A DNA stretch of 64,000 nt, from the NCBI RefSeq assembly GCF_000004075.3, contig NC_026660.2, positions 22,881,498-22,945,497 of the forward strand, read 5' to 3'. Position numbers and translations under genes: made by a program. Source of the DNA: Cucumis sativus. Its lineage: Eukaryota; Streptophyta; Magnoliopsida; Cucurbitales; Cucurbitaceae. Shown here one piece after another: positions 41,776-53,200 of the stretch; position 1 is the first letter of the stretch; every line of letters starts with the position of its first letter. Under the pieces are notes generated by a model. It was not told the origin of the DNA, did no database searches, and worked only from the letters and a program-made list of their open reading frames with translations.

Positions 41776-42864
41776 TCACAACTGATTGAGTTCTTGCGGA
41801 TTCTCCACAGACTGTCTAAGAATGTATTCAGCTCTCCGTTTCTTATCATCCCTTTCATCATCCCGACCAACCAAGTACACTGTTCTACCCATTCCCTTCT
41901 TTTGAATGTTCAAATCCAAAGAATCACCAAGAAGCTTCTTCCCAGTTTTGAACTTAAATTGAACAAGAGGCCTAACAATGGGAAGAGCCTTCTTCACACC
42001 CTCTTCATCGTCATAAAAACCACTTCCTTTAACCGCTTCTATGGCCGGAGCAAATGCCTCTAACACATGACTGCTATCATCAAAATCATTATCTGAATGT
42101 TTAAGAGAGGATTTGACCACAGAAACAACATTTTCCCTCGGTTGCAACTCTATATCATGGGGTGTGTTACTATCAAAACTAGGTAATTCTTCCTCTAGAT
42201 TGCCAGTATTAACTACTAATCTCTGCTGAAGACTTAACAATGACTTCTCTGCCTTTCTCCTCTGCCTTGCTTGCTCAATCTTGTCAGTGCGAGGGTCTGT
42301 CGTCCTCTTATTCCACACCGGCGTATAAATGTAAGTGTGGGGATCAGGAAAAGCAGGTAGCCAATTGGGTATATGCTTGCTAGGAGGTGTTTCCCTCATT
42401 TGAATGAAACTCGGCAGTACCTTGCAGCTCTTGATAATAGGAAACCGTGGTACCGGCTGAGCAAATGGAATTTCTTGCACTGAATTCACATACTCAAAAA
42501 TTTCTTGAATTGTACGTGAACCTGCAAGACAACGGCTAACCTCAGCGTCTTGATGAGACGACCCTGGTGCTTCTAAATCTTTAAATCCTCTAACAATGTC
42601 AAACACATTACACTCGGTTCTACCAGCTAAGTTAGAATAGAAACTCGCCATCTTACCCAAATCACTAAGGTACACTATTACAATTTCCGCAAGTGTGTCC
42701 ATGGCAGACTCCTTCGATCCCTGAAATCCCAGACTCTGGCATATCTGTGCTGCTGCAATCTTCGACACCTCTCGCCCGAAATCATCACCTCCACCTCTCC
42801 TAAAACGATCCACCTGATTTTCATTCTCTCTCGTAATGTTCCCACCTCCATGGCTCATATTCAA
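41776..42864 (-). CDS. TAF8: TFIID subunit 8 (TAF8)
   Basis: The coding region is a single exon for 362 residues (360 if the second Met, MSHGGG at 42858, is used; that start looks more like other plant TAF8 proteins). A bromodomain-associated histone fold spans about residues 29-98 (FGREVSKIAAAQICQSLGF ... SFYSNLAGRTECNVFDIVRG). The TAF8 C-terminal motif, PSFIQMRETPPSKHIPNWLP and AFPDPHTYIYTPVW, spans about 151-184. It pairs with TAF10 in the TFIID general transcription factor in the nucleus. The C-terminal third is charged and low in conservation. A TATA box on this strand at 43497-43504 suggests a leader of about 600 nt, which may be spliced. It contains upstream ATGs, including an eight-codon uORF (43275-43301). 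Site II (TGGGCY) motifs lie further upstream, typical of housekeeping genes. Confidence 0.92.
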   Translation of the reverse strand: MNMSHGGGNITRENENQVDRFRRGGGDDFGREVSKIAAAQICQSLGFQGSKESAMDTLAEIVIVYLSDLGKMASFYSNLAGRTECNVFDIVRGFKDLEAPGSSHQDAEVSRCLAGSRTIQEIFEYVNSVQEIPFAQPVPRFPIIKSCKVLPSFIQMRETPPSKHIPNWLPAFPDPHTYIYTPVWNKRTTDPRTDKIEQARQRRKAEKSLLSLQQRLVVNTGNLEEELPSFDSNTPHDIELQPRENVVSVVKSSLKHSDNDFDDSSHVLEAFAPAIEAVKGSGFYDDEEGVKKALPIVRPLVQFKFKTGKKLLGDSLDLNIQKKGMGRTVYLVGRDDERDDKKRRAEYILRQSVENPQELNQL

Positions 42865-43274
42865 ATCCTCGTGTCATTTAGGTTTAACTGGGACTGCGAG
42901 ATTCACCCCATTAATAACCGCCAAAACCAACCATCTTCCACAATCAAACCTCAACTTTGCTAAAGAACAAAACGCTCATTCTAGCCTAGTCATAAGAAAT
43001 TGAAACAGCATGCCTGAGACGCGTAATTGCAGAACTTCTCCCTCGTTTTCTCGTCCAGGGACCGAAGGAAACAGGTGGGTCGGAAATCTTGAACAAAATT
43101 AACTCCAAACAGAACCCTGTAAGCCTCAAGAAGCTTCAAAATTGTCCAGGAAATGCATATACTTCCACAAGATTTCCAAAAAGTGAAATGAAATCTACAA
43201 TAAAACACGGAGAATTCAAAGGTGAGGAGACACCAGGATGAAGAAACGAGATTGAAACCCTAAGAAGAAGATTG

Positions 43275-43301
43275 TTAGGGTTTACAGAAAGGTGAAGCCA
43301 T
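43275..43301 (-). promoter_or_regulatory. uORF MASPFCKP in the TAF8 leader
   Basis: ATGGCTTCACC... reads eight codons to TAA on the minus strand. It has G at +4 but a C-rich upstream context. It lies in the presumed leader about 410 nt before the TAF8 start. Confidence 0.35.
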
Positions 43302-43496
43302 GGAGGGAATCCAAGAATTCAAACACAAATTGGGAAAAGAAAATTGATGATGAAAAATGGATAAACCTCGGTAAGACCCTTGAGATCGAAGAGGAAGGGA
43401 AATTTTGGAAGGAAAAAATTGGAAAAAATAAAACCCCCCAAAAAATAAGGCTTGAAAAAACGAGATCGATGAAATACGGAGATGTGATGATGCTTC

Positions 43497-43504
43497 TATT
43501 TATA
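43497..43504 (-). promoter_or_regulatory. TATA box of TAF8
   Basis: TATAAATA on the minus strand, preceded by CCCC and followed by a pyrimidine-rich leader. Its position relative to the site II cluster fits a core promoter. Confidence 0.5.
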
Positions 43505-43573
43505 GGGGCGTCAAAGCAATTTTCTTTTCTTTTTTTTTCTTTTTTACGAAGTTTGTCCGATTTCTTTTCATTT

Positions 43574-43654
43574 TGGGCCTTCCATATGGGCCTTTTAAAA
43601 GGGCCCATTAAGCTTCTTTAGTCCAACTTTTTTAAGGGTTTTTCTTGTTGGGCT
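43574..43654. promoter_or_regulatory. Cluster of four site II (TGGGCY) elements
   Basis: TGGGCC occurs at 43574 and 43587, its reverse GGCCCA at 43602 and TGGGCT at 43649. All lie 70-160 bp upstream of the TAF8 TATA box. Such clusters bind TCP factors in plant housekeeping promoters. Confidence 0.5.
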
Positions 43655-43659
43655 CAACT

Positions 43660-44640
43660 CTCAAATTACAACTCTATCTTTGTAATACTAAATAAATATT
43701 TTAGAAAGATTCAAAATTAACTTCTATTGTATATTAAGACCAGATAAGAATAAGAATAGTGTAGTGTACTGTCTGATCATGTTTACAAGTTTTAATCGTC
43801 CACTTAACAATCTCAAAATGAAATATGACGTATGATTTTAAAAGTTAACTTCTTACGACATTTTGTTTTAATAATGATGAAGTGTAATTATTGAACACTA
43901 CCATCGATTTTTTTAATCACTATTGTCACGGTTGGATATTTGTTTAACATATATTCAAGTTGTCTTTTCCAAGCATATTGAAATTGATCCTCATGTAATA
44001 AAAAATTTTAAAAAGATGAGAACATCATTAAACAATCACAACAAGAATGGAAAAACATAAGAAACCCAGCAAGAATGGATAATGAGAGTCAAGTGAAAAC
44101 ACGAAGGTTGATTTTGCAATCTTACACTAACCAACAAAATATATAGCAAAGTATCGAAAATACTTTGAAGATGAACTTCTATATTAAGATACATACCAAC
44201 TGTGTGTAGAACCTTCTTGATCTACTCCTTCATGCAAACTCCGTATGGCTAGGGGATATAACTCACTTGGTAAAGTTAGAAACATCACACCTTATATAAA
44301 AGAGGAAGAGTGCGACGCTCAAAGTGTAGGAAGAAGACGTAAAAAATGAACTAATATCTCATATGAATGAAAGAGATCACGATGACATGAAAAGAAGATA
44401 AGTGAATCAACTCTACTGCTCTAGGACTCAAACGGTCGAATAGGAGATGTCAAATCTTTGTGAATAGAAGCCATTTTCATACACCTAAGTTCTCACTTTA
44501 GATACCGTCGTTGTAACCCCGCAATTGAATACATAGATAGAAAATATGTCTAATTGTATATATATAAAAATAAGCCGCCGTACAAAAGACGTTGTGAATT
44601 AATGCGCAAATCCCCTATCCAATAGATTATCCAGAATCAT
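43660..44640. other. Intergenic region between divergent TAF8 and lumenal protein genes
   Basis: About 1 kb of AT-rich sequence without a supported exon; it must hold the promoters of both divergent genes. I see no clear TATA box for the plus-strand gene other than TATATATA near 44558. Confidence 0.4.
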
Positions 44641-44692
44641 CTTCTCCCCCCCACTCTCTCTTTTCCAAAACATAAATTTCATCCGCAAACCA

Positions 44693-44734
44693 ATGGCGCA
44701 AAGCCAGCAACAACAATCTGGAGGAATTCAATAA
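44693..44734 (+). promoter_or_regulatory. uORF whose stop overlaps the main start (TAATG)
   Basis: ATG at 44693 opens 13 codons (MAQSQQQQSGGIQ) ending in TAA at 44732-44734. The last A of that stop is the A of the main ATG. It is preceded by ACCA and has G at +4, a good plant start context. Confidence 0.45.
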
Positions 44735-45981
44735 TGGCGTTTATGCATCTTCATCATCATCTCCCATCTCCATCTCTCTCATTTTCCAGACCTTCACCGC
44801 CGCTTTGCAGATCATCATCTCGTTTCTCTCCCCCATCATCTCCACTTCCCTCCCAAAAATACACTGATTTCAGCCACCGCCTTCTTCATCTCCCCCAAAA
44901 ATCTCTGAGTTTCGTGCTTTCTGGGGCTCTAGCGCTCGGCATAACTCTCTCCGGTACTCATTCTTCCCAATTATCAATGCTCATTTCGGTTTTATGCTGA
45001 TTCGAGCTTGAATTTTTAGGTTCTTATAAATTTGGATGTTGATACTCGAACTCTACCTTACTATAGAAATTTCATAATTTAATGAAATGCTAACAGTAAT
45101 TCAGTGAGTAGGAGTTGGATTTGCCGATGCTAAAGTTGGGGTTAACAAACCGGAATTGCTTCCCAAGGAGTTCACCTCTGTCATTGATGTCGCTGGGTTT
45201 TTATCTGATGGCCAGGTATGGTTGGTTTGGTTTCATTATCTGATATGATTTTGGGTGTTCGATTCATGATCAAGTGGCCACTGCTGATTCTGATTTTCTG
45301 TGAAACAGGAAATTAGACTCAAACAGGAAATTGCTGACATTGAGAAGGATACTGGATATAAATTGCGAGTTTTGGCCCAAAATTATCCTGTGACTCCAGG
45401 TTTGTTCCATGTTTTATCTTCTTTGTCTGTCAGCTATTTCTTGTATAAAGGAGGATTAGATCACATTTCTGTTGTCTTTAATCATTAGAAACAATCAATT
45501 TCATGATTTTTTTCAGGGCTGGCAATCAAAGATTTTTGGCAAGTGGATGATAGAACAATCGTGTTTGTTGCTGATCCTACATTTGGTATGAACAGTGTTA
45601 GTATAATTTTTTCCTCCTATGCCTGTGATGACATTGATTGATGATATCTTCATTTAGGTAACATATTGAACTTCAATGTTGGAGCGACGGTGGATTTAGA
45701 TATTCCAAGGAGCTTTTGGAGCCGTTTGGCTGGAAAGTATGGAAACATTTTTTATTGGAAAGAGAAGGTAACGTCTCCATTGATACTTCTGTATAACGGT
45801 TACTATTGTGAGCTTTTGCTTTGGTCACTGGTCAGTAAAATATGGTCACGATCATCATCTCATATGATCGCTCTGGTGACTTAAACAGGGTGAAGATTCG
45901 TCTATTGAATCAGCTGTCATGGCAATATCTAGTTGCTTGAGAGAACCCGTCGGTGCAAATAACTGTTCCGAGATAAAGTAA
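44734..45981 (+). CDS. Thylakoid lumenal 15-kDa-type protein (TPM-like domain)
   Basis: The product has 228 residues in six exons: 44734-44953, 45112-45215, 45309-45399, 45517-45585, 45658-45767 and 45889-45981, all in phase. The N-terminus is a bipartite targeting signal: a His/Ser/Pro-rich stroma-targeting part (1-55), then a hydrophobic stretch LSFVLSGALALGITLSGVGF (58-77) and an ADA processing site at 78-80. There is no twin arginine, so a Sec-type route is inferred. The mature part (about 15-16 kDa) contains VIDVAGFLSDGQEIRLKQEI, TGYKLRVLAQNYPVTPG, TIVFVADPTFGNILNFNVG and WSRLAGKYGN. From memory this matches the thylakoid lumenal 15.0 kDa protein of Arabidopsis (At5g52970), a TPM-related family of uncertain biochemical role. 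The gene runs convergently into the SAUR gene 274 bp downstream. Confidence 0.9.
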
Positions 45982-46255
45982 GAGCTTACAGCATCAAAGA
46001 ATTTTGTTATGTATTTTTAAACTTGATTTGTATGTTCTGACAGTGATACATAATATATAGTCTTCTCTTGCTACAACCTGCATGTCTTAATTGTTTGTTT
46101 TTCTGATTCAAGAACTTAGCCCATGTCTATTACTTGAAAAAGAAATGGCAGTAGTGATATAGGAAGGTAAAAAGGAATTTGATTAACTATGTGGACGTTT
46201 GTATTTCAACTGTGCAGTAACCAAGAAAAAAAAAAAGAGGTACATTTTTAGTTGC

Positions 46256-46633
46256 TTAAAAGCTAGTTATGATATGAACACTAGATGCAATCCACTCCCC
46301 ATTTTTCTGTTTTCTTCTTTCTTCTACAATCTTCTGTAGTTCTTCAGGCCGACAAGGGACTGTCAGAGCTCCCTTTTGTTGGAATCCATATTCTTCCTTT
46401 GCCAGCTCCAATAGCCTTAAGAATTCAGGATTAGACAAGAACTCCAAATTAATGACGAATCTCTTTCTCTCATCACCATCCACTGCAAATACCACAAAAT
46501 GGCCTTCTTCCACGTCTTTTGGCACCGTAGCTGCTGCTTCGAATTCTTCATAGAAACTTTCGTGTCTGGATTCTTTAGATAGCAGTGGAGAGAGGCTCTT
46601 TTGGAGCAGAGCGATGACTAACCTAAGCTTCAT
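46256..46633 (-). CDS. SAUR family auxin-responsive protein
   Basis: A single-exon gene encodes 125 residues. The SAUR core spans about residues 36-108: VPKDVEEGHFVVFAVDGDER, KRFVINLEFLSNPEFLRLLE, LAKEEYGFQQKGALTVPCRP, then EELQKIVEERR. SAURs are small intronless auxin-induced proteins that inhibit PP2C-D phosphatases and so activate plasma-membrane H+-ATPases, promoting cell expansion. The N-terminus (MKLRLVIALLQKSLSPLL) is short and amphipathic. The frame is open for some codons upstream, but the ATG at 46633 is the first available. No paralogous SAUR cluster is visible in the window. Clade assignment within this large family is not possible by eye. Confidence 0.9.
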   Translation of the reverse strand: MKLRLVIALLQKSLSPLLSKESRHESFYEEFEAAATVPKDVEEGHFVVFAVDGDERKRFVINLEFLSNPEFLRLLELAKEEYGFQQKGALTVPCRPEELQKIVEERRKQKNGEWIASSVHIITSF

Positions 46634-46639
46634 CAGGAC

Positions 46640-49480
46640 GAACTGCCGAAACCTGTATCAGTATTTCCCTTTGTTCCCACTATTTGGCGTGATAAACAAA
46701 TGCTTATGCGAACTCAAGAGGATTCGGATAGAGCCAAATGAGAGCCGGGAACAAATTTATATGAAGCTAGGGACGTACATCAGAAATTGCTCTGAAGCTT
46801 CTTCAAGGGCCATGTCTGAACCATTCCATGTGGGTATCATCAACATACCATTTAATACTGACTAGGTCAGACAACTTTTCTGTCTCAGAAAAATCATAGT
46901 CAGCCTTAGGTTACTAAACATAAGCTAGACAATTTGGGATGAGATTTGATCACTTAGATGTTGGTCTTCTATCTGTGGAAAAAAAAGAGGAGAAAATTCA
47001 GTAACTTCCATAATTTCAACCCAAAAAAACACGTTAAACACTGTCTCAGTAAAGTTGTAAATTATTGTTCCTGCTAAATCTTTGGTTTCACACGTTCATT
47101 TATTTATAAAGTGAATAGGCCCTACTATTTGTTATTAGATAACAAAAAAATTATGTTTGGAGAACTAGAATGTAATCAGGATTATTGGTAATCATAATAG
47201 TATTAAAAATTAAGCATGGGTAATCAAAGACAAAACGAATGAGAGCATAAAGGGTGAAAATAGTGAGAAAGAGGATTGATTTGAAAACCCTTAGAACGGA
47301 AAGGGTTTTATATATATTACAAATCGAGTCCAAAACGTTCAATCTAAATATGAGTTTTGGATTATATTATATTACAATTTTATCCCATAACATCTTCAAA
47401 GTTTCATCTCACAACAAATTAACAATGAAAAAAGTGGCCGGTTCTGTGAAATCCTTAACAAGTATGGGAAGGTCGGATAAATGAGATCAAAATGTTTAGA
47501 ATCGTTATCTTTTCATCTTTTTAAATGATTAGAACTTCTGTATAAGAATTAGGTAGATGCTAGTGCTTGGTTTTTCCATTGCCATCACTGCATTTAATGC
47601 AGTGTGGAGGAGGTTTTGAAGAGTCCAATCTTTTGAACAACCGACACCCTTTTGTTGACCAAGAAATTTTCTTGCAATATCTTTTAAGTCTTTGGGTTTA
47701 ACTTAGAGATGTTGAATATTGGACTATGCCGACGCCTAGTCGCGTAAGGAAAGGTACAATTGCCAAGTGCAGTTTTAGAAAGAAACTTCAGGACTTCCTT
47801 CAGTTTTCTTTTAAATTCTGAACTGCTAAATCATCAAACTAATCTTGTCGTATGCGTGTGTTTTTTTCTTTACTTGAACTTGACTTCATCAAATTCTGCT
47901 TTATATTATTGTAATTTTTACCTTAAATTGGATTAAGTGCTGCAATTTTTCCGGTTTCTATAACCATTCATTTGACGATTCGTGAAGGAAGATATTTTCT
48001 TGTATATTTAATGAATGTGAAAATATATGTCTGATATTATTGAGGCTTCAAACACCGACTTGATCTATGAGGATTCTCTCTCAACATTATGCTCCTTATA
48101 TATATATGTATAGTCCACGATGTCTCGTAGTCTCCTATAAATCTAAATTCAAGTTTCACTCCTTACCATTTTGTAAACTTATCATCAACAACATTTATCG
48201 AATATTAAACAGTAAATTTGTGAGTTTCGAAAGATTTTTTTGTCCTATGTTCATGATTATACCCATCAGTTTTTTTTCTTTTTTTTGTCAGATTTGATTG
48301 TTGTAATTAGAGCTTCTTTTTCTTTTTTGAACTATTGTTTACCATTGACATAACTAAAGCATCATTATGGAATAAATTGCATAAATTACTACGAATTAAA
48401 TCTATAACCATGTTAGTTATTTCGTTGTTAGTTCATTTATCTCAAAAGTATTTTTTGTATTGATATTTGAAGAGCCCATTTGTGTTCTCTGTCAGTGCCA
48501 AAATGTATCCATTAATACAGATTGGGTATTGCATTTGACGGATCTCAATGGTTCTTCTTTTTCTTTTTAAAAGAAGTTGTACAAGAGTTTAATTATGCAT
48601 GAATAGCTACCTCTTAAATTAAGCTTCACTGATATTTTATCATATCAATAAAATAAGAGATGAATATGTTAGGATATATAGCTTCACTTTTATATGATCG
48701 ATTGTTTGTATACTTACTTTATCATTGATTTGTCATATTAACATAATAAGAAATGGATGCATTTGAAAGTTTCTTAGCCAAAATTGTTAAGTTATTAACA
48801 TAGCATTCTCAATTTGAGCTAAAATATAAAGAAAGATTAAAGATTAAAATAAATAATAATTATCCAACACAAAGAATTAAAAGAAATGGTTAAGAACCAA
48901 ATGATACAAAGTTGAACTCTTTCTATGATTTAACCAATCAGTACTAGAAAAAAATCACCAATTTAAACTTTGAAGATACTACTGATAGGTTATACCATAA
49001 ATTTTTATAAAACATCTTTTTAATCAAAACACCACCAAAGTTTAAAAACTATAATATTGTTTCTCTTCCATATATATATATAGTTGTTTTAAGTATCTAC
49101 CTAAACGACTAATCTCACAAGATAAATTATTAAAATGTTAATCTTTAAGTAGATGATCATTTATATTAAACTTATACCTATAATCTTTTTAGTTCGTTAT
49201 TAATCGAGATTATATCTCTTTTATATAATCTCCATACAGGAGTGACGTCTTGTTTTGTTCTGTTCAAACATGGATATGTACCCTAAAAGGGACTAATAAT
49301 ATGATAATGATAGCACTAACAATTTACAAGTGATTGCTATTTATATATATTTTTAAAAAAGTTCCACTGCTTTAATTTCCTTATTTTTTTTCTTCAAACA
49401 AAAATAAATAAACGACCCCAAATGATTAAGAATTCCATTCTCTCTTACACGAAGCCATTCCGGTCGGTCGGTTCCACATT
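46640..49480. other. Intergenic region, no gene seen
   Basis: AT-rich DNA between the SAUR promoter and the 3' end of the acylphosphatase gene. Frames are short; (TA)n runs occur near 48100 and 49070. The first few hundred bases should hold the SAUR promoter. Confidence 0.45.
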
Positions 49481-49489
49481 CACAATCAA

Positions 49490-50186
49490 TCACGCGGTTC
49501 GTAAGCGCTCAAACCCGGGTCCTGGGTCATCGGAGCTAGGAAAAACCTGAAATCCGGTCACCATCGCCTCCGGCGGACCACGCCGACACCGTTGCTCCAT
49601 TTCTGTCACCGATTCAGGGCGGCCGGAGAAAAGCGCCTCAACGGATCCATCCCTCCGATTCCGCACCCATCCTTTTAACCCTAACTCAGTAGCATTCCCC
49701 ACCGTCCAATCCCGATAGAACACTCCCTGAACCCTACCCTTAATCACAACCCTAACCTGAAATTTCCAAAACCCTAATTAATTACTACGAAAATTCAACA
49801 CTGCATCCATCACCAAGCAAGAGAGATCAAAAAGCAAAACTCACCGTTTTCGTTGGATTAGAATGTGGAGTCTCCGGACCGGCTTGATCAGGAACTGTGG
49901 AGGCCATTAATGGCAGAGGATATCGAAAAGAAGGTGAACGAGATCGGAGCAGAAGATGAAAAGGAGGATGAGGAAGAAGAAAACGATGACGAATCGAAAG
50001 AGAAGGAAGAAGAGGAGAAGAGCTAGAATAATTGAAAAGGGAGAGTCGAGAATGAGAAGGAGCATCTTTGAAGCTCCATTTATGGTGAAGGTTTGGACAT
50101 GGAAGGAATCTGGTAGAGCGATTGCGAATGAGAGGGCCGATTGCAAAAGCTGCTGACGATGATGAAGATGCCGATGCGGATGCCAT
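49490..50186 (-). CDS. Acylphosphatase with long N-terminal extension
   Basis: The product has 202 residues in two exons (49845-50186 and 49490-49756, phase 0). The C-terminal domain from about residue 115 is a complete acylphosphatase: VIKGRVQGVFYRDW carries the phosphate-binding loop and catalytic R129, and KGWVRNRRDGSVEAL carries catalytic N147. It hydrolyses acyl phosphates such as 1,3-bisphosphoglycerate or acetyl phosphate. The first 93 residues are Ser- and Arg-rich with almost no acidic residues, as in a chloroplast or mitochondrial transit peptide. A second in-frame Met at residue 94 (MASTVPDQ) would give a short cytosolic form. An upstream ATG four bases before the start overlaps the CDS in another frame. 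From memory the Arabidopsis match is At5g03370, consistent with the neighbouring HIPP gene. Confidence 0.9.
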
Positions 50187-50190
50187 TCAT
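50080..50190 (-). promoter_or_regulatory. uORF overlapping the acylphosphatase start (ATGAATGG)
   Basis: An ATG four bases before the main ATG opens 36 codons in a different frame and stops at 50080-50082, inside the transit-peptide coding region and before the second in-frame Met. Confidence 0.45.
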
Positions 50191-50229
50191 TTCTTTTCTC
50201 TTCGTTGGATTTTCTGGTGATTTTCAATA

Positions 50230-53200
50230 ACGTTGAAAATTGGGGTTTTATTGTAATTTCGAGAACTGAGGGGACTTACTTCCATTTTCTCAGTAAATTA
50301 AATTTGGGGAATGACGTGGTCACTTCTAGAAAAAGCCAACACGTGTCATGAAGTTATTTGTGAACTATTTACCATGCAAATATTTCAGATAACAAAAAAG
50401 TTATAATATTTACCTAATAATCTCCGTTTTAAATTTATTATTTTTACAATTTTAAAAATGTAATGGACAGTTCATTAATATTTTTGTTCGCTATATTTAC
50501 AAACTCTCCTATTTGAAACCTAATTTTTTTAATATTTATGTTAATATTTGTACGTTTTATTGATGAATTACATATATGTAAAGACAAATTGTTAAAAATA
50601 TAAAAATCAACCAATTATTTCGTTAGTTAAATTTAGGTGACAAATTCTTCCACATCCTTGTAACTATTTATATATAAATAAAAAACAAAATTAGACCATC
50701 ATATAATATTTTAATTATGAGATAATTTTAAATATAATAATTATATTTAAAAGAATTAAGTACATGACCATAGAAATTGTAAATATAAATTATGAGAATC
50801 TCTAATATCAACAATAAAATGTTGGTATATAGTTAATAATTATTGATGTTACTTGAAAACGAAACGGCCAATGGACCATGAGAGTTATGGGGGCGAATGG
50901 AGAAGTGTAGGCCCAATAATAATGGGCCGAGATGTGATTGGGCTGTAGCCCGATTAAAGAAGAAGCATACAATGGCTGGCCTCATAATAAAGACGTCTCG
51001 AAAAAGTTGAACCAAACCTTATAAACTTATTGATTATGTACATATTCAACTTTATGTCTCCAATTTTTGTTCTCTTTTCGACGTTTAGGATGGTGAGTTA
51101 GCTATTGTTGTTAATTGATTATATTAAGTGTAATTATTTGGGCTACCAACTATTGATGCAAATATGGAGGTCTTAATTTAAAAAATAGTTATTGAAATAT
51201 GGAATTCAAGGAATGTTTTTGAAAAAAAATTATAAAAACAAAACAAAAAATAGTTCAAATGAGTAAATAAACAATATTATTTTTAAATCGATAAACATGT
51301 ATTATTTATATTATATTTAAATCAATGACATTTTAGGAAGTGCTTGGGATATGAAATGAGTTATTAGTTATTAAAATTAGGTTATAATAATTTGTGTTGA
51401 ACTTGTAGAATGTAGATTGTTTTGGTTTAAAATGAAATAGTAATGTAGTAAATAATAAAAGACAAATGAATATCAAATAGTAGAAACTGGAGCAAATGGT
51501 AAATGTTGTAGCAAACAAAGTTTTAAAATAGTGTTTAACTAAATTTTTTTAAATAATACTTAATGAAGTTATGAGTGATGGTTATAATTATAGTCTTACA
51601 TAGTCCTCTCCCGAACAAATCCTTAATATTTATTTTTTTGTATTTCATAGATTCTTCTATGGTATAACTGAAATATCAAGTCACATAAAAAGACTATAAA
51701 ATGGTGTAAGTGAATCCATTTGTGATGATTATGAATACGTTAATCGTGGCAGTTGGATGTCATCCTATATTCAAGCATTTTGGACTTTTCAACATACCCA
51801 CTCAATCAAATTAATGCAATGGTGGCATCGAGATGCCATCTCCTTGGACTATTGGATTTCATCTTCAATACTTCGTATGCACACATTAGTAGAATCAGTG
51901 CCTTGATCAATTCAACCATCTCTATCTAGAATAGATGCATGTAACTGACATCTATTACATTTTGAATAGTCCATTCCATCGATATAATTGCAACTACTGG
52001 AACTAACATTTTATTTCTTAAATATATGTATTTATTTTATGAATTAATTTTTTTTAAAAATAACTTCCATTGTTTTTTACTAAAAAGATTACAACCATGC
52101 GACACAAAATAGTACGTGAATTCATGAAAATTACAACGATACGTAAAAGGGGAATGTAAAGATTCTTCCAACATAAAATCGTTTTATATACAATTTAAAT
52201 TTATTTATTTATAATTATCTTTAGCTCTTGGTTTTAAAATATATGAACTAATTTTTATCACTCTCAGATCAATTTAATGTTCGACTTTACAAACTATCTA
52301 TGATAGATCACAATAATTCAAGATAGATCATTATCTATCTCTATCACTATACAAATAAACACATGTATTAATATATTATTCATTCTATCGTGAATATACT
52401 TCTTCGTTAATTTTCCTACTTTTGAAAACAACCGTACCTTTGTTTTAATTTTATAAAACGTGTATTTTGACTAAATGAGTAAATATTCACTTCTTAAAAA
52501 CATGTATATATAAAAATGATTTTGGTCCCTTTTTTTCCCTTTTACTACTTGTTTTTTTTTAATAAAGAAATGAAACAAATTGTTTGAATTTATTGAAAAT
52601 AGAATTGAAAGGACCCTTCAATCACAATAATAACAATGAATTAAAAAAAATTAAAATGTATGCGACCTCTGTGTAATTGGAAGAGCTAATTTGATTAAAA
52701 TGTCCTTTTTGTAGTATCATTATCAAAACTACCTCTCTTCTACTTCTATATTTGTGTTCATAATTAATACATATAATATAATTTTAACCTTTTGCATGCA
52801 TGGATGGCCACACCCACTTCTCTATTTTATTCAAATAATCAACTTCTCAAATGTCAATTTGTGGGTTCTCAAAATTAGTAATGCCCCATCTTTTACTAAT
52901 TTAATTTTACTCTTTTGTATAAACAAGAATGTCCCTATTAATATATAATTGATGTTTTAAACCAAACCAAAATTAAAATTCAACTTGATGTATTTTTTTT
53001 AGTTAATTGATGTATTTTTGCATTTTTTTTTTTGGTTGATTGTTTAAATAGCCATATGATGTTTAAAATAAAAATAAAAAAAGTTTTGGAAAGACAAAAA
53101 AATTATTATTTTAATTTGAAATGTCGTATAATTATTTAAAATAAAAGTATAAAGTTATTCGAGAATTCTCAAAACCTTAGAAACTAAAAATATTTATTTT

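Noticed and set aside
43292-43621. 109-codon open frame on the plus strand
   Set aside because: It is antisense to the TAF8 leader and promoter, is Lys/Glu/Phe-rich by composition and shows no family motif.
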